Source of the DNA: Deefgea tanakiae
GTDB lineage: Bacteria; Pseudomonadota; Gammaproteobacteria; Burkholderiales; Chitinibacteraceae
Assembly: GCF_019665765.1 (NCBI RefSeq)
Contig: NZ_CP081150.1
Coordinates: 2,542,001-2,606,000, forward strand
DNA length: 64,000 bases
Direction: 5' to 3'
A model generated the notes under the pieces. It was not told the origin of the DNA. It did not search any database and worked only from the letters and a program-made list of their open reading frames with translations. Positions 27,845 to 37,315 of this stretch are shown one piece after another. Position 1 is the stretch's first letter, and every line of letters begins with the position of its first letter. Both the position numbers and the translations under genes were made by a program.

Positions 27845-27879
27845 AAAACGGCCAGTGATTTCACTGGCCGTTTTTTTAT
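27845..27879 (+). terminator. Rho-independent terminator after tyrB
   Basis: AAAACGGCCAGTGA pairs with TCACTGGCCGTTTT across a 2-nt centre, ending in seven T. Confidence 0.9.
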
Positions 27880-27903
27880 AAGAAATACCTAAGCGTATTT
27901 CAT

Positions 27904-27954
27904 GATGTACTACCCTATAAGCCATTATTTAAAATGGCTATAAGCAGATACATC
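27904..27954. repeat. Dispersed palindrome type I, copy 5
   Basis: Outer arms GATGTA/TACATC and inner arms TAAGCCATT/AATGGCTATA surround an ATTTAA centre. This is one of the clearest copies and lies between two terminators, tyrB and dnaJ. Confidence 0.75.
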
Positions 27955-27987
27955 ACTTATTTAATTGAGTCATTGACTTAGAGCCAA

Positions 27988-28021
27988 TAAAAAAGCCACG
28001 AGAACACTCGTGGCTTTTTTA
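27988..28021. terminator. Bidirectional terminator at the end of the dnaK operon
   Basis: AAAAAAGCCACGAG and CTCGTGGCTTTTTT form a perfect stem with a 4-nt loop; T runs occur on both strands. It closes dnaJ on the minus strand. Confidence 0.9.
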
Positions 28022-28040
28022 CGAACAATGACTGTGAATA

Positions 28041-29165
28041 TCAAGTCGCGAAGAAATCCTTCACTTTATCCATAAACGATTTAGCACGTGGATTGTGCTT
28101 GTCTGAATCACCTTGGCTGATTTCTTCAAACTCTTTGAGCAACTCTTTCTGGCGCGAAGTGAGCTTCACTGGCGTTTCAACAACGACGTGGCACATCAAG
28201 TCGCCGGTAATCGCACTACGTACGCCTTTGATACCCTTGCTGCGCAAGCGGAACACTTGACCTGTTTGCGTTTCAGGTGGAATCGTAATCCGCGCTTTAC
28301 CCGACAGCGTTGGGATTTCAATTTCGCCACCGATGGCTGCGCAGCTAAAGCTGATTGGCATTTCGCAATGCAGATCGTTGCCTTCACGCTTAAATACAGC
28401 GTGCTCTTTCACGTGAATCACAACATACAAATCGCCTGGAGGGCCACCATTCACGCCCGATTCGCCTTCGCCACTCAAGCGAATGCGATCGCCTTCGTCG
28501 ACACCGGAAGGAATCTTAACCGCGAGTGTTTTATGCGTTTGTACGCGGCCCGTACCTTTACAATTACGGCATGGATCAGGAATGTATTTGCCCGTGCCAT
28601 GGCATGTCGGGCACGTTTGCTGCACGCTAAAGAAGCCTTGCGAAACACGAACTTGTCCATGACCACCACAGGTGTGACACGTTTTAGCTTCGGTCCCTGG
28701 CTTAGCGCCAGTACCATCGCAGACTTCACATTCATCATGTGATGGAATCTTGATTTGCTTTTCAACACCGCGTGCGGCATCTTCAAGCGTAATTTCCATG
28801 TTGTAACGCAAGTCAGCACCACGATAAACATTGCTGCGTCCGCCACCGCCACGGCCTGCGCCACCACCGAAGATATCGCCAAAAATATCAGCAAAATCGC
28901 CAAAGCCGCCACCACCAAAACCACCGCCGCCAGCTTGCTGATCAACACCCGCATGGCCGTATTGATCGTAGGCTGCACGTTTTTGGTCGTCCGATAAAAT
29001 CTCGTAGGCTTCTTTGCCTTCCTTGAATTTGTCTTCCGCTTCTTTGCTATCCGGATTACGGTCCGGATGGTATTTCATCGCCAGTTTGCGATACGCTTTT
29101 TTAATTTCTTCGTCTGAAGCGTCGCGATTGACACCCAAAACGTCATAAAAATCTTTTTTTGCCAT
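28041..29165 (-). CDS. dnaJ: Chaperone protein DnaJ (Hsp40)
   Basis: Co-chaperone that delivers unfolded clients to DnaK and stimulates its ATPase. The 374-residue product has a J domain (1-70) with the HPD tripeptide in [12 protein letters not shown] Gly/Phe-rich linker (75-120) and four zinc-binding CxxCxGxG repeats follow ([32 protein letters not shown], residues 140-205), then the client-binding C-terminal domain. ATG 29165 ([12 protein letters not shown]) is preceded by GGGGA. It is the last gene of grpE-dnaK-dnaJ, 72 bp after dnaK, with a terminator-like hairpin in the gap. Confidence 0.97.
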   Translation of the reverse strand: MAKKDFYDVLGVNRDASDEEIKKAYRKLAMKYHPDRNPDSKEAEDKFKEGKEAYEILSDDQKRAAYDQYGHAGVDQQAGGGGFGGGGFGDFADIFGDIFGGGAGRGGGGRSNVYRGADLRYNMEITLEDAARGVEKQIKIPSHDECEVCDGTGAKPGTEAKTCHTCGGHGQVRVSQGFFSVQQTCPTCHGTGKYIPDPCRNCKGTGRVQTHKTLAVKIPSGVDEGDRIRLSGEGESGVNGGPPGDLYVVIHVKEHAVFKREGNDLHCEMPISFSCAAIGGEIEIPTLSGKARITIPPETQTGQVFRLRSKGIKGVRSAITGDLMCHVVVETPVKLTSRQKELLKEFEEISQGDSDKHNPRAKSFMDKVKDFFAT

Positions 29166-29183
29166 GGTACTTTTCCCCGATAC

Positions 29184-29220
29184 AAAAAGGCACAGCCGCC
29201 TGCAATGCAAGCGCTGTGCC
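29184..29220 (-). terminator. Terminator-like hairpin between dnaK and dnaJ (attenuator)
   Basis: On the minus strand GGCACAGCGC pairs with GCGGCTGTGCC (one bulge) across the TTGCATTGCAG-type loop, followed by TTTTTG. Since no promoter is visible before dnaJ, read-through past this hairpin would set a lower DnaJ level than DnaK. Confidence 0.65.
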
Positions 29221-29237
29221 CATCTGCTTATGCTAAA

Positions 29238-31154
29238 TTACTTGTCTTTTACTTCGGTAAATTCAGCATCAACCACGTTGCCGTCGTCTTTAGCTTGCTC
29301 GCCTGCTGGCTGTGCGCCAGCTTCTGGTGCAGCTTGCTCAGCGTACATTTTCTCAGCAACTTTGTGGCTTGCTTGCATCAGCGCTTCGGTTTTGGCTTCG
29401 ATGACTTCTTTGTCGTCACCTTTAACTACTTCTTCAAGCTCTTTCACAGCCGCTTCGATGGCTACTTTTTCATCTACAGTGACTTTGTCGCCAGCATCCG
29501 CCAACATCTTAGTCACTTGATGAATCATGCCTTCGCCTGCGTTACGAGCTTGCACCAATTCAAGCAATTTTTTGTCTTCTTCAGCATTCAACTCAGCGTC
29601 TTTTACCATTGCTTCGATTTCAGCTTCTGACAAACCTGATGACGCTTGAATCGTGATTTTGGCTTCTTTACCCGAAGCTTTATCTTTCGCACCAACGTGC
29701 AAGATACCGTTTGCATCGATGTCAAAAGTCACTTCAATTTGTGGCACACCGCGTGCTGCTGGTGGAATGTCGCCCAAGTTAAATTGACCCAGCGATTTAT
29801 TCGCCGCTGCTTTTTCACGCTCACCTTGCAATACGTGAATCGTTACCGCGTTTTGGTTGTCTTCGGCTGTCGAGAACGTTTGCGATGCCTTAGTTGGAAT
29901 CGTAGTGTTCTTTTTGATCAGCTTAGTCAACACGCCACCCAAAGTTTCGATACCCAATGACAATGGAGTAACGTCCAAGAGCAAGATGTCCTTGCGGTCT
30001 CCCCCGAGTACTGCGCCTTGCAATGCAGCACCAACAGCTACCGCTTCGTCTGGATTCACGTCACGACGTGGCTCTTTGCCGAAGAATTCTTTTACTGCAT
30101 CCATTACTTTTGGCATACGCGTTTGACCGCCAACCAAAATCACATCATCAATGTCCGATGCTTTCAAGCCTGCGTCTTTCAACGCGATTTTGCATGGCTC
30201 GATTGAGCGAGCGATCAAATCATCAACCAATGATTCAAATTTCGCACGCGTGATTTTCAATACCAAATGCTTAGGACCCGTTGCGTCCATTGTTACGTAT
30301 GGCAAGTTGATTTCAGTTTGCGCGCCGCTCGACAATTCGATCTTGGCTTTTTCTGCCGCTTCTTTCAGACGTTGCAATGCCATAACGTCGTTTTTCAAAT
30401 CAATGCCTTGTTCTTTCTTGAACTCAGCAATGATGTAATCCATCAAACGTTGGTCGAAGTCTTCGCCGCCCAAGAATGTATCGCCGTTAGTTGCCAATAC
30501 TTCAAATGCAGTTGAACCATCAACGTCTGCGATATCGATGATCGAAATATCAAACGTACCGCCACCCAAGTCGTAAACCGCAACTTTGCGATCGCCTTGG
30601 CCAACTTTATCCATACCAAACGCCATTGCCGCAGCAGTTGGCTCATTGATAATACGTTTTACGTCCAAGCCAGCGATACGGCCTGCGTCTTTAGTCGCTT
30701 GACGTTGGCTATCGTTAAAGTATGCAGGAACTGTAATTACGGCTTCGGTCACTTCTTCACCGAGGTAGTCTTCGGCGGTTTTTTTCATTTTGCGCAAAAT
30801 TTCAGCAGAAATTTGCGGTGGTGCCATTTTTTTGTCGCGAACAGAAACCCAAGCATCGCCGTTATCAGCAGCCACAATCGTGAATGGCATTGAATCGATG
30901 TCTTTTTTCACTTCTTTGTCGACGAACTTGCGGCCGATCAAACGCTTTACTGCGTACAAAGTATTTTTTGGATTTGTTACAGCTTGGCGTTTAGCAGGAG
31001 CACCTACCAAAATTTCGCCGTCTTCTTGATATGCAATGATTGATGGTGTGGTGCGCGCGCCTTCTGCGTTCTCGATGACTTTAGGTTGACCGTTTTCGAT
31101 CACAGAAACACATGAGTTCGTTGTACCTAAGTCGATACCAATAATTTTTGCCAT
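29238..31154 (-). CDS. dnaK: Molecular chaperone DnaK (Hsp70)
   Basis: ATP-driven Hsp70 chaperone of 638 residues. The nucleotide-binding domain (1-380) starts [20 protein letters not shown] and has [17 protein letters not shown] near 190 and the adenosine segment VGGQTRMP near 340. The linker is [14 protein letters not shown] near 390, followed by the substrate-binding beta domain and an alpha-helical lid with an A/G/Q-rich tail ending [10 protein letters not shown]. The SD AAGGAAG precedes the ATG. It lies between grpE and dnaJ, with its own sigma32-like promoter in the 184-bp gap upstream. Confidence 0.98.
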   Translation of the reverse strand: MAKIIGIDLGTTNSCVSVIENGQPKVIENAEGARTTPSIIAYQEDGEILVGAPAKRQAVTNPKNTLYAVKRLIGRKFVDKEVKKDIDSMPFTIVAADNGDAWVSVRDKKMAPPQISAEILRKMKKTAEDYLGEEVTEAVITVPAYFNDSQRQATKDAGRIAGLDVKRIINEPTAAAMAFGMDKVGQGDRKVAVYDLGGGTFDISIIDIADVDGSTAFEVLATNGDTFLGGEDFDQRLMDYIIAEFKKEQGIDLKNDVMALQRLKEAAEKAKIELSSGAQTEINLPYVTMDATGPKHLVLKITRAKFESLVDDLIARSIEPCKIALKDAGLKASDIDDVILVGGQTRMPKVMDAVKEFFGKEPRRDVNPDEAVAVGAALQGAVLGGDRKDILLLDVTPLSLGIETLGGVLTKLIKKNTTIPTKASQTFSTAEDNQNAVTIHVLQGEREKAAANKSLGQFNLGDIPPAARGVPQIEVTFDIDANGILHVGAKDKASGKEAKITIQASSGLSEAEIEAMVKDAELNAEEDKKLLELVQARNAGEGMIHQVTKMLADAGDKVTVDEKVAIEAAVKELEEVVKGDDKEVIEAKTEALMQASHKVAEKMYAEQAAPEAGAQPAGEQAKDDGNVVDAEFTEVKDK

Positions 31155-31284
31155 TTTTTGATCTTCCTTTTTTAACGTTGCTGCTCACGTGTGTACTTAG
31201 AAAAGCGCCAAGGCAAAACAACGATGCCAAAGAACTTTTGCTTAAAAACTTACGGAGCTGATTGTTTAAATAACCTTAATAATC

Positions 31285-31312
31285 AAGTGGGGATAGCCAT
31301 TACCATTTCAAG
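31285..31312 (-). promoter_or_regulatory. Sigma32 (RpoH) promoter of dnaK
   Basis: On the minus strand CTTGAAA (31306-31312) and CCCCACTT (31285-31292) are separated by 13 nt. This is close to the heat-shock consensus CTTGAAA-N(11-15)-CCCCATNT. It lies 131 bp upstream of dnaK, inside the grpE-dnaK gap. Confidence 0.75.
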
Positions 31313-31338
31313 ACCACTCAATCATTTTTGTTTCAATA

Positions 31339-31893
31339 TTATTTTGGCGCAGACACAATCACCATGGCCGGACGAATCACACGACCCGATAATTCATAGC
31401 CTTTTTGCATCACTTGAATCACCGTGTTGGCTTCTTCGTCGCTTGGTGCCATTGAGATCGCTTGGTGTTTATTTGGGTCTAATTTTTCGCCGATTGGATT
31501 AATTTCAAGTAGCTCGAATTTTTCGAATACCGTCGTTAAGCTTTTCGCCGTCAAATCAACACCAGTTTTTAAGCCTTCAAAATTACCCGATTGATCCAGC
31601 AAGGCCATATCGATGGCGTCTTTCACTGCAATCACTTCACGAGCAAATTTTTCAACGGCAAATTTGCGGGTTCTTTCGTTTTCTTCAAGTGCACGGCGGC
31701 GTGCATTTTCTGCTTCTGCACGAACATACAAAATATCCTGACGCGCTTTTTCTAAATCAGCCAACGCAGCGGCCAATTGTGTATCAAGTTGATTATCGCC
31801 TTCCACTGCAGCTTCAGCGGCAACAGTTTCTACGATCTCTAGCGGCTCTGCTGCCACTTCATTGGTTTGATCTTGTTGATTGTCTTGACTCAT
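31339..31893 (-). CDS. grpE: Nucleotide exchange factor GrpE
   Basis: Releases ADP from DnaK to restart its cycle; it works as a dimer with a long coiled coil. The 184-residue product has an acidic disordered N-terminus (1-40), a coiled coil (42-95: ALADLEKARQDILYVRAEAENARRRALEENERT, split by phase), and the C-terminal beta domain (130-184) with the family motif near INPIGEKLDPNKHQAIS and MQKGYELSGRVIRPAMVIVS. It opens the heat-shock operon behind a sigma32-like promoter. Confidence 0.96.
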   Translation of the reverse strand: MSQDNQQDQTNEVAAEPLEIVETVAAEAAVEGDNQLDTQLAAALADLEKARQDILYVRAEAENARRRALEENERTRKFAVEKFAREVIAVKDAIDMALLDQSGNFEGLKTGVDLTAKSLTTVFEKFELLEINPIGEKLDPNKHQAISMAPSDEEANTVIQVMQKGYELSGRVIRPAMVIVSAPK

Positions 31894-31926
31894 TTCTGAA
31901 TAACTCCACTGTTACGTTCCCGTATG

Positions 31927-31954
31927 AAATGGGGATAACCACACTCATTTCAAG
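31927..31954 (-). promoter_or_regulatory. Sigma32 (RpoH) promoter of the grpE-dnaK-dnaJ operon
   Basis: On the minus strand CTTGAAA (31948-31954) and CCCCATTT (31927-31934) are 13 nt apart, an essentially perfect heat-shock promoter 34 bp before grpE. It shares the same spacer length as the second copy before dnaK. Confidence 0.85.
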
Positions 31955-32175
31955 GGCAAAGCGTAGGATTACGCAATCTAATCTATACGTTATCTTGGAT
32001 GCAATCAGAGCCTATCAACTGCTTTTCCCTATTCACGCAAGTAAAGCAAGTCGTCTGAATCCTGATTGCAATTGCCAATAAAAACACACCACGACTTTTT
32101 CGCGCTCTTTGGAGGTTGCCCGTGATGCAAAGAGCAGACCAAATATAGATTCACAACTACAGGCAAGCCCTAATA

Positions 32176-32199
32176 TGTAGTCAAAATATTTAGACTACA
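32176..32199. promoter_or_regulatory. Candidate carbon-metabolism operator upstream of aceA
   Basis: TGTAGTC and GACTACA are separated by the 10-nt centre AAAATATTTA. The same arms and spacing recur upstream of the sugar-binding protein gene (40522-40545), with the shared downstream text CACYATGRTGCA. The right edge is 93 bp before the aceA start. Confidence 0.5.
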
Positions 32200-32292
32200 C
32201 TATGGTGCATCGCAATAATTTATTGCGGTGCAAAAAAAACCTGCTTCAATGAAAACGATAAGGGTCGCACCCTCACCAACACGGAGATCAGT

Positions 32293-33573
32293 ATGAGCAC
32301 GCAAGCACAACGCATCGCAGCAATCGAAAACGACTGGCAGACTAACCCGCGTTGGAAAGGCATCAGTCGCCCTTACACTGCAGCCGATGTTGATCGACTA
32401 CGTGGCACATTGCTACAGGAATACACGCTCGCCACCCATGGTGCGAATAAACTCTGGCGTCTAATGCACGACACACCGTACGTACATGCCTTGGGTGCGC
32501 TGACCGGCAATCAAGCCATGCAACAAGTTAAGGCAGGCCTAAAAGCAATTTACTTGTCCGGCTGGCAAGTCGCTGCGGATGCCAATCAAGCGGGTGAAAT
32601 GTATCCAGACCAATCACTGTATCCAGCCAATTCAGTACCGCAAGTGGTGCGCCGCATCAATAACACGCTCGCTCGTGCCGACCAAATCAACCATTCAGAG
32701 GGCGATGACAGCATTGATTTCTACGCACCGATTGTGGCGGATGCCGAAGCGGGTTTTGGTGGCGTTCTGAATGCGTTTGAACTGATGAAAGCGATGATCG
32801 AGGCAGGCGCTGCTGGTGTTCACTTTGAAGATCAATTGGCTTCAGTAAAAAAATGCGGTCACATGGGCGGCAAAGTATTGGTGCCGACGCGCGAGGCGAT
32901 TGAAAAACTCGTTGCGGCGCGTCTTGCTGCCGATGTAATGGGTGTGCCAACGATTATCGTTGCGCGAACTGACGCCGAAGCTGCTGACTTACTCACCAGC
33001 GATGTGGATGATAACGACAAGCCTTTCTGCACTGGCGAACGCACGATGGAAGGTTTTTATAAGACGTATCCAGGCCTAGACCAAGCAATCTCTCGCGGTC
33101 TGGCCTATGCCCCTTATGCTGATCTGGTGTGGTGCGAAACAGGCAAGCCTGATTTGGAATATGCGCGCAAATTTGCCGAAGCGATTCATGCCAAATTCCC
33201 TGGCAAATTGCTGGCCTACAATTGCTCGCCGTCATTCAATTGGAAGAAAAACCTAGATGACGCAACAATTGCCAAGTTCCAAAAAGAACTCGGCACAATG
33301 GGCTACAAATTCCAGTTCATCACGTTGGCTGGCTTCCATGCTCTGAACTACGGCATGTTCAACCTCGCTCACGGCTATGCCCGAACCGGCATGAGCGCAT
33401 TTGTGCAATTGCAAGAAGCAGAATTCGCCGCTGCAGACCGTGGCTTTACTGCAGTCAAACATCAGCGCGAAGTCGGTACCGGCTACTTTGACCAAGTGAC
33501 GCAAGTGATTCAGCAAGGTAAATCATCCACCACGGCACTGACGGGTTCAACTGAAGCCGAACAGTTTCATTGA
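32293..33573 (+). CDS. aceA: Isocitrate lyase
   Basis: First enzyme of the glyoxylate shunt, splitting isocitrate into glyoxylate and succinate, needed for growth on acetate or fatty acids. The 426-residue product (E. coli 434) has the catalytic loop [14 protein letters not shown] with its cysteine near residue 195, [10 protein letters not shown]-type metal binding ([17 protein letters not shown] near 150), and [13 protein letters not shown] near 220. GGAG lies 10 nt before the ATG. The stop codon overlaps the start of a dispersed palindrome, and aceB follows about 100 bp downstream. Confidence 0.97.
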   Translation: MSTQAQRIAAIENDWQTNPRWKGISRPYTAADVDRLRGTLLQEYTLATHGANKLWRLMHDTPYVHALGALTGNQAMQQVKAGLKAIYLSGWQVAADANQAGEMYPDQSLYPANSVPQVVRRINNTLARADQINHSEGDDSIDFYAPIVADAEAGFGGVLNAFELMKAMIEAGAAGVHFEDQLASVKKCGHMGGKVLVPTREAIEKLVAARLAADVMGVPTIIVARTDAEAADLLTSDVDDNDKPFCTGERTMEGFYKTYPGLDQAISRGLAYAPYADLVWCETGKPDLEYARKFAEAIHAKFPGKLLAYNCSPSFNWKKNLDDATIAKFQKELGTMGYKFQFITLAGFHALNYGMFNLAHGYARTGMSAFVQLQEAEFAAADRGFTAVKHQREVGTGYFDQVTQVIQQGKSSTTALTGSTEAEQFH

Positions 33574-33626
33574 TGTATTTACCGCTAGGCATTATTAAGT
33601 AATACCTAGCGAGCAATACCATACAT
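33572..33626. repeat. Dispersed palindrome type I, copy 6, starting within the aceA stop codon
   Basis: Outer arms GATGTATT and AATACCATACAT and inner arms CGCTAGGCATTA/TAATACCTAGCG enclose TTAAG. The TGA stop of aceA (33571-33573) overlaps the first bases. Confidence 0.7.
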
Positions 33627-33648
33627 GGCAGACCTGCGGGTCTGCCAT
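33625..33648. other. Perfect hairpin in the aceB leader
   Basis: ATGGCAGACC and GGTCTGCCAT form a perfect 10-bp stem with loop TGCG, 27 bp before the aceB start. There is no T run, so it is not a terminator. It could tune mRNA stability between aceA and aceB. Confidence 0.5.
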
Positions 33649-33675
33649 CTCCGCCTTCAGCTTGGGAGTATCACG

Positions 33676-35247
33676 ATGAATATGCGAATTAAAGGCCAAA
33701 CCAGCCTTGAGGTGAGCAGCGTACTCACCCCAGCCGCACTCGATTTTTTAGTCAAACTACATCGCCAATTTGAACCCCGCCGGCGCGAGCTGATGGCCGC
33801 GCGCACCGCGCGCCAAGCGCAGCTCGATGCGGGTATCAAACCTGATTTTCTACCAGAGACCGCCCATATTCGTGCTGGCGGTTGGCAAATCAGCCCACTG
33901 CCCGCCGACTTACTCGACCGACGCGTTGAAATCACCGGGCCTGTCGAGCGAAAAATGATGATTAATGCACTCAATTCGGGCGCTAAATCATTCATGGCAG
34001 ATTTTGAAGATTCCAATACCCCCACTTGGGACAATCAAATTATCGGCCAAATTAATGTTCGCGATGCCTACCGCCGCGAAATTAGCTACACCAGCCCTGA
34101 TGGCAAACTCTATGCCCTCAATGATGACATCGCGACGCTGATTATTCGTCCACGTGGCTGGCATTTGATGGAAAAACACCTCGAAGTTGACGGTGAAATC
34201 ATGTCGGGCTCGCTATTCGATTTTGGCTTGGTGGTGTTTCACAATCTGCAATATCGCCTTAGCCAAGGTACATCGTGCTATTTCTATCTGCCCAAGATGG
34301 AATCGCATTTAGAAGCAAGGCTGTGGAACGATGTGTTCACATGGGCCGAGGCTGAGCTAGCTGCACCGCATGGTTGTATCAAGGGAACCGTCTTAATCGA
34401 AACAATTCTCGCCGCATTTGAAATGGATGAAATCCTGTACGAATTGCGCGAGCATTCATCAGGGCTGAATGCTGGTCGCTGGGATTACATTTTTAGCTGC
34501 ATCAAAAAATTCCGCATGGACAGCGATTTCTGCCTTGCAGACCGCAGCCAAATCACAATGACCGTGCCCTTTATGCGTGCGTATTCTTTATTGCTACTCA
34601 AAACCTGCCACCACCGTGGCGCGCCAGCGATGGGCGGTATGTCGGCGTATATTCCAGTCAAAACCGATCTGGTTGCCAATGAGCGTGCGATGAGCCAAGT
34701 TCGCGCGGACAAAGAGCGCGATGCAGGTGACGGTTATGATGGTGGCTGGGTTGCGCATCCGGGTCTGGTGCCTGTTGCGATGGCGGCGTGGGATGCGATC
34801 TTGGGCGACAAGCCGAATCAAATTGATAAACAGCGGCCTGATGTTGTTAGCGCGGCGGCGGATTTACTCAACTTCCAACCAGAGCAACCAATTACCGAAG
34901 CGGGCCTGCGTGGGAATATTTCAGTCGGCGTGCAATATTTGGCGTCTTGGTTGGCAGGAATGGGCTGCGTACCAATTCATAATCTAATGGAAGACGCCGC
35001 CACTGCCGAAATTAGCCGCTCGCAAATTTGGCAATGGCTGCGTTCTGACAAAGGTGTTTTGGTCGATGGGCGCAAGGTCACCGTTGAGTTATTCCATCAA
35101 TGGCTACCCGAAGAAGTCGCCAAAATTGAAGCGCAAGGACGCTATAGCGCCACGCTCAATGAGGCCGCAAAATTATTCGATCAGATCACCACGGCCGATG
35201 AATTTATCGAATTTTTAACGCTGCCGGGTTATGCACGCATTGCTTAA
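33676..35247 (+). CDS. aceB: Malate synthase A
   Basis: Second glyoxylate-shunt enzyme; it condenses glyoxylate with acetyl-CoA to malate. The 523-residue product (E. coli AceB 533) has the N-terminal [31 protein letters not shown], the catalytic arginine region [14 protein letters not shown] near 150, the metal site around [21 protein letters not shown] near 240, and [18 protein letters not shown] and the terminal domain with the catalytic aspartate in [22 protein letters not shown] 33676 with GGGAG 7 nt upstream is preferred over the in-frame ATG at 33625, which sits in a hairpin. A terminator follows. Confidence 0.96.
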   Translation: MNMRIKGQTSLEVSSVLTPAALDFLVKLHRQFEPRRRELMAARTARQAQLDAGIKPDFLPETAHIRAGGWQISPLPADLLDRRVEITGPVERKMMINALNSGAKSFMADFEDSNTPTWDNQIIGQINVRDAYRREISYTSPDGKLYALNDDIATLIIRPRGWHLMEKHLEVDGEIMSGSLFDFGLVVFHNLQYRLSQGTSCYFYLPKMESHLEARLWNDVFTWAEAELAAPHGCIKGTVLIETILAAFEMDEILYELREHSSGLNAGRWDYIFSCIKKFRMDSDFCLADRSQITMTVPFMRAYSLLLLKTCHHRGAPAMGGMSAYIPVKTDLVANERAMSQVRADKERDAGDGYDGGWVAHPGLVPVAMAAWDAILGDKPNQIDKQRPDVVSAAADLLNFQPEQPITEAGLRGNISVGVQYLASWLAGMGCVPIHNLMEDAATAEISRSQIWQWLRSDKGVLVDGRKVTVELFHQWLPEEVAKIEAQGRYSATLNEAAKLFDQITTADEFIEFLTLPGYARIA

Positions 35248-35273
35248 TCACTACGCTGAAATGATGAGTAAAG

Positions 35274-35302
35274 AAAATGCCTCGGAAAACGAGGCATTTT
35301 TG
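35274..35302 (+). terminator. Rho-independent terminator after aceB
   Basis: AAAATGCCTCG pairs with CGAGGCATTTT around GAAAA, followed by T residues. Confidence 0.85.
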
Positions 35303-35382
35303 TTGCATTGCCATAGATTCACTAGCCTAACTTACCCTAGCCCCATAGAATCTTACTTCGGTCTCAAGAGAACTTAATCCAA

Positions 35383-35988
35383 ATGAAGCTCATTACCGCC
35401 CTGCTCAGCCCTTTCGGTCGTAAAGTTCGCGTTGTTTTAGCGGAAAAGAAAATCGACTTTGAATTGATCGAAGCCAAGCCGGGCGAGAACGACGAATTGA
35501 TTCAAACCTACAATCCACTCGGCAAAGTACCGGTGCTGGTACTCGATGATGGTCGCGTGATTTACGACTCCAGCGTGATTGCCGAACATCTCGATTACCT
35601 ATCCCCTGTTTGCAAGCTGTATCCCGCCGATCAGCGCCCGATGATCAGTGCCAAACGCACCGAAGCGCTCGCCGATGGCATTTGCGACGCCGCCGTCGCC
35701 ATCGTAATGGAAACCCGCCGCCCTGCTGCATTGCAAAGTACCGATTTTATGCAACGCCAACATGGCAAGATTACTCGCGGCTTGGCTGCATTAGAAAGCC
35801 AGCTCGAAGAAAAACGCTGGTTTGCCGGCGACGCCTACAGCATCGCCGATGTGAGCGTGATTTGCATGCTCGATTACCTCGATCTACGCCTACCTGACAT
35901 TGCATGGGCGCAGCACTACCCTGTTTTGCAGCAATACCACCAGCGGGTTTCAGAGCGAGCAGCGCTGATCGAAACCAAGCCAGTCTAA
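35383..35988 (+). CDS. Glutathione S-transferase, YibF-like
   Basis: Cytosolic glutathione S-transferase family protein of 201 residues. The thioredoxin-like N-terminal domain (1-78) has the possible catalytic serine in LLSPFGRKVRVVLAEKK, the cis-proline in NPLGKVPVLVLDDG and the glutathione-contacting DSSVIAEHLDYL. An all-helical C-terminal domain (88-195) follows, with FAGDAYSIADVSVICMLDYLDLR split around the conserved SIADV motif. Overall it is closest to E. coli YibF in the features I can recall. The substrate is unknown. It is monocistronic, with a terminator shared with the ABC operon end. Confidence 0.88.
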   Translation: MKLITALLSPFGRKVRVVLAEKKIDFELIEAKPGENDELIQTYNPLGKVPVLVLDDGRVIYDSSVIAEHLDYLSPVCKLYPADQRPMISAKRTEALADGICDAAVAIVMETRRPAALQSTDFMQRQHGKITRGLAALESQLEEKRWFAGDAYSIADVSVICMLDYLDLRLPDIAWAQHYPVLQQYHQRVSERAALIETKPV

Positions 35989-35990
35989 GA

Positions 35991-36023
35991 AAAATGCCCC
36001 AATTCAGATTTGGGGCTTTTTCA
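35991..36023. terminator. Terminator between the GST gene and the ABC importer operon
   Basis: AAAAATGCCCCAA pairs with TTGGGGCTTTTT (one mismatch) across TTCAGA. T runs on both strands suit both converging units. Confidence 0.8.
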
Positions 36024-36035
36024 TTTCCACTCAGA

Positions 36036-37124
36036 CTAAATCCGCATTTCCGTCGCCGGATCAAACAGCACGACTTTTTTGGTATCCAGCACCAGCTTGA
36101 TGCTGTGCCCTGTTGGCGGGACAACCCGCGGATGAACACGTGCGATGACTTCGACACCGTTGATTTCTGTGTAGACCATCGTGTCGGGCCCCGTTGGCTC
36201 GGTGATTTTCACTTTGCATTCCAGCGCCGTTGATGCGGCCTCGGCCACATCGAGTTGCTCTGGCCGAATCCCCAGCGTGATCTTATCGCCCAAGCGTTGC
36301 CTTAATTCTGGGCGCGGTGCGAGTGCCACAAAGTACGGATTGCCCATACCTTGCAAAGACACGCCAATCTCACCATCGTGCTCAACCAAATGGCATGGAA
36401 TGAAATTCATCGACGGCGAGCCAATAAAACTGGCGACAAACAAATTGGCGGGGTTTTCGTAAATATCTTGCGGGCGGCCAAATTGCTGAATGATGCCGTC
36501 TTTCATCACGGCGATTTTGTCACCGAGCGTCATCGCTTCAATTTGATCATGCGTCACATACACAATCGTTGTTTTCAACCGTTGGTGCAGTTGCTTGATC
36601 TCAACGCGCATTTCAACGCGCAATTTGGCATCCAAATTCGAGAGCGGCTCGTCGAACAAAAACAATTTTGGATTACGCGCTAATGCGCGCCCCATCGCCA
36701 CGCGTTGGCGCTGGCCACCGGAAAGCGCGGCGGGTTTGCGATCTAGCAAATGATCCATTTGCAGCATCTTGGCGACGCGGGCGATGATTTCATTTTGCTC
36801 TGCCTTCGGTACGCCACGCGTTTCCAAACCAAATGCGATGTTTTGTCGCACTGTCATCGTGGGGTATAGCGCGTAGCTTTGAAACACCATCGCGATATCG
36901 CGATCTTTCGGTGCGACACCTGTAACGATGCGATCCGCAATACAAACCTCGCCCGTCGTTGGGCTTTCTAGGCCAGCAATAATATTCATCAACGTCGATT
37001 TGCCGCAGCCCGAAGGCCCCACCAAAATCAGAAATTCTCCAGCTTCAATTTCAATATTGATACCTTTCAAAATCTGCGTATCGCCGAAAGTCTTCGTGAT
37101 ATTTTTAATGGCCAAAGCGCCCAT
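36036..37124 (-). CDS. Sugar ABC transporter ATP-binding protein (MalK/UgpC family)
   Basis: Cytoplasmic ATPase of a carbohydrate importer, 362 residues. Walker A is GPSGCGKSTLMNIIAGL near residue 38, the Q-loop is FQSYALYPTM, the ABC signature LSGGQRQRVAMGRA is near 135, Walker B LFLFDEPLSNLDAKLR is near 155, and the switch histidine is in VTHDQIEAM. A regulatory TOBE/OB domain (240-362) follows, as in MalK. ATG 37124 has GGAG 6 nt upstream. It is the fourth gene after the binding protein and two permeases, the same order as the Pseudomonas glucose system gtsABC-malK. A repeat element separates it from the permease gene. Confidence 0.94.
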   Translation of the reverse strand: MGALAIKNITKTFGDTQILKGINIEIEAGEFLILVGPSGCGKSTLMNIIAGLESPTTGEVCIADRIVTGVAPKDRDIAMVFQSYALYPTMTVRQNIAFGLETRGVPKAEQNEIIARVAKMLQMDHLLDRKPAALSGGQRQRVAMGRALARNPKLFLFDEPLSNLDAKLRVEMRVEIKQLHQRLKTTIVYVTHDQIEAMTLGDKIAVMKDGIIQQFGRPQDIYENPANLFVASFIGSPSMNFIPCHLVEHDGEIGVSLQGMGNPYFVALAPRPELRQRLGDKITLGIRPEQLDVAEAASTALECKVKITEPTGPDTMVYTEINGVEVIARVHPRVVPPTGHSIKLVLDTKKVVLFDPATEMRI

Positions 37125-37191
37125 TTTGTTCTCCAATATTTGACTATTTTTCTACTGACGTTGGATATGTCGGCTAGGTTTGACCGTGCAC

Positions 37192-37315
37192 TTTAAAAGT
37201 AGCGAGCACCTGTCAGAGCGGGATGATCGGAGCGCAAAAACCGGAATGTACTCAAGTACATGAGGATTTTGAGCACCGTACAGCCTGCTCTCACAGGATG
37301 CGCAGCACTTTTAAA
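37192..37315. repeat. Dispersed repeat type III, copy 3 (long inverted repeat)
   Basis: TTTAAAAGT (37192-37200) and ACTTTTAAA (37307-37315) bound a stretch with further pairing (CCTGTCAGAGC against GCTCTCACAGG) and the central palindrome TGTACTCAAGTACA. The end directly abuts the permease stop codon. The AAAAGT...GTAC...GTAC...ACTTTT plan is shared with the elements at 43613 and 55755, though the interior differs. Confidence 0.6.

Larger units (their letters stand above)
31894..32292. promoter_or_regulatory. Divergent control region between grpE and aceA
   Basis: This 399-base gap holds no gene. Next to grpE is the sigma32 promoter (31927-31954). Nearer aceA is the 24-bp inverted repeat (32176-32199), then an imperfect hairpin (32206-32232, TGCATCGCAATA against TATTGCGGTGCA) and the aceA ribosome site GGAG. 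The middle part (31980-32170) shows no structure I can name. Confidence 0.6.

Noticed and set aside
28113-28742. A 209-codon plus-strand frame opposite dnaJ
   Set aside because: DnaJ on the other strand is certain; the antisense frame is low-complexity and lacks a ribosome site.
31261-31960. Direct repeat GGGGATARCC...CATTTCAAG on both sides of grpE
   Set aside because: At first it looked like a mobile repeat; on the minus strand both copies are sigma32 promoters, which explains the similarity.
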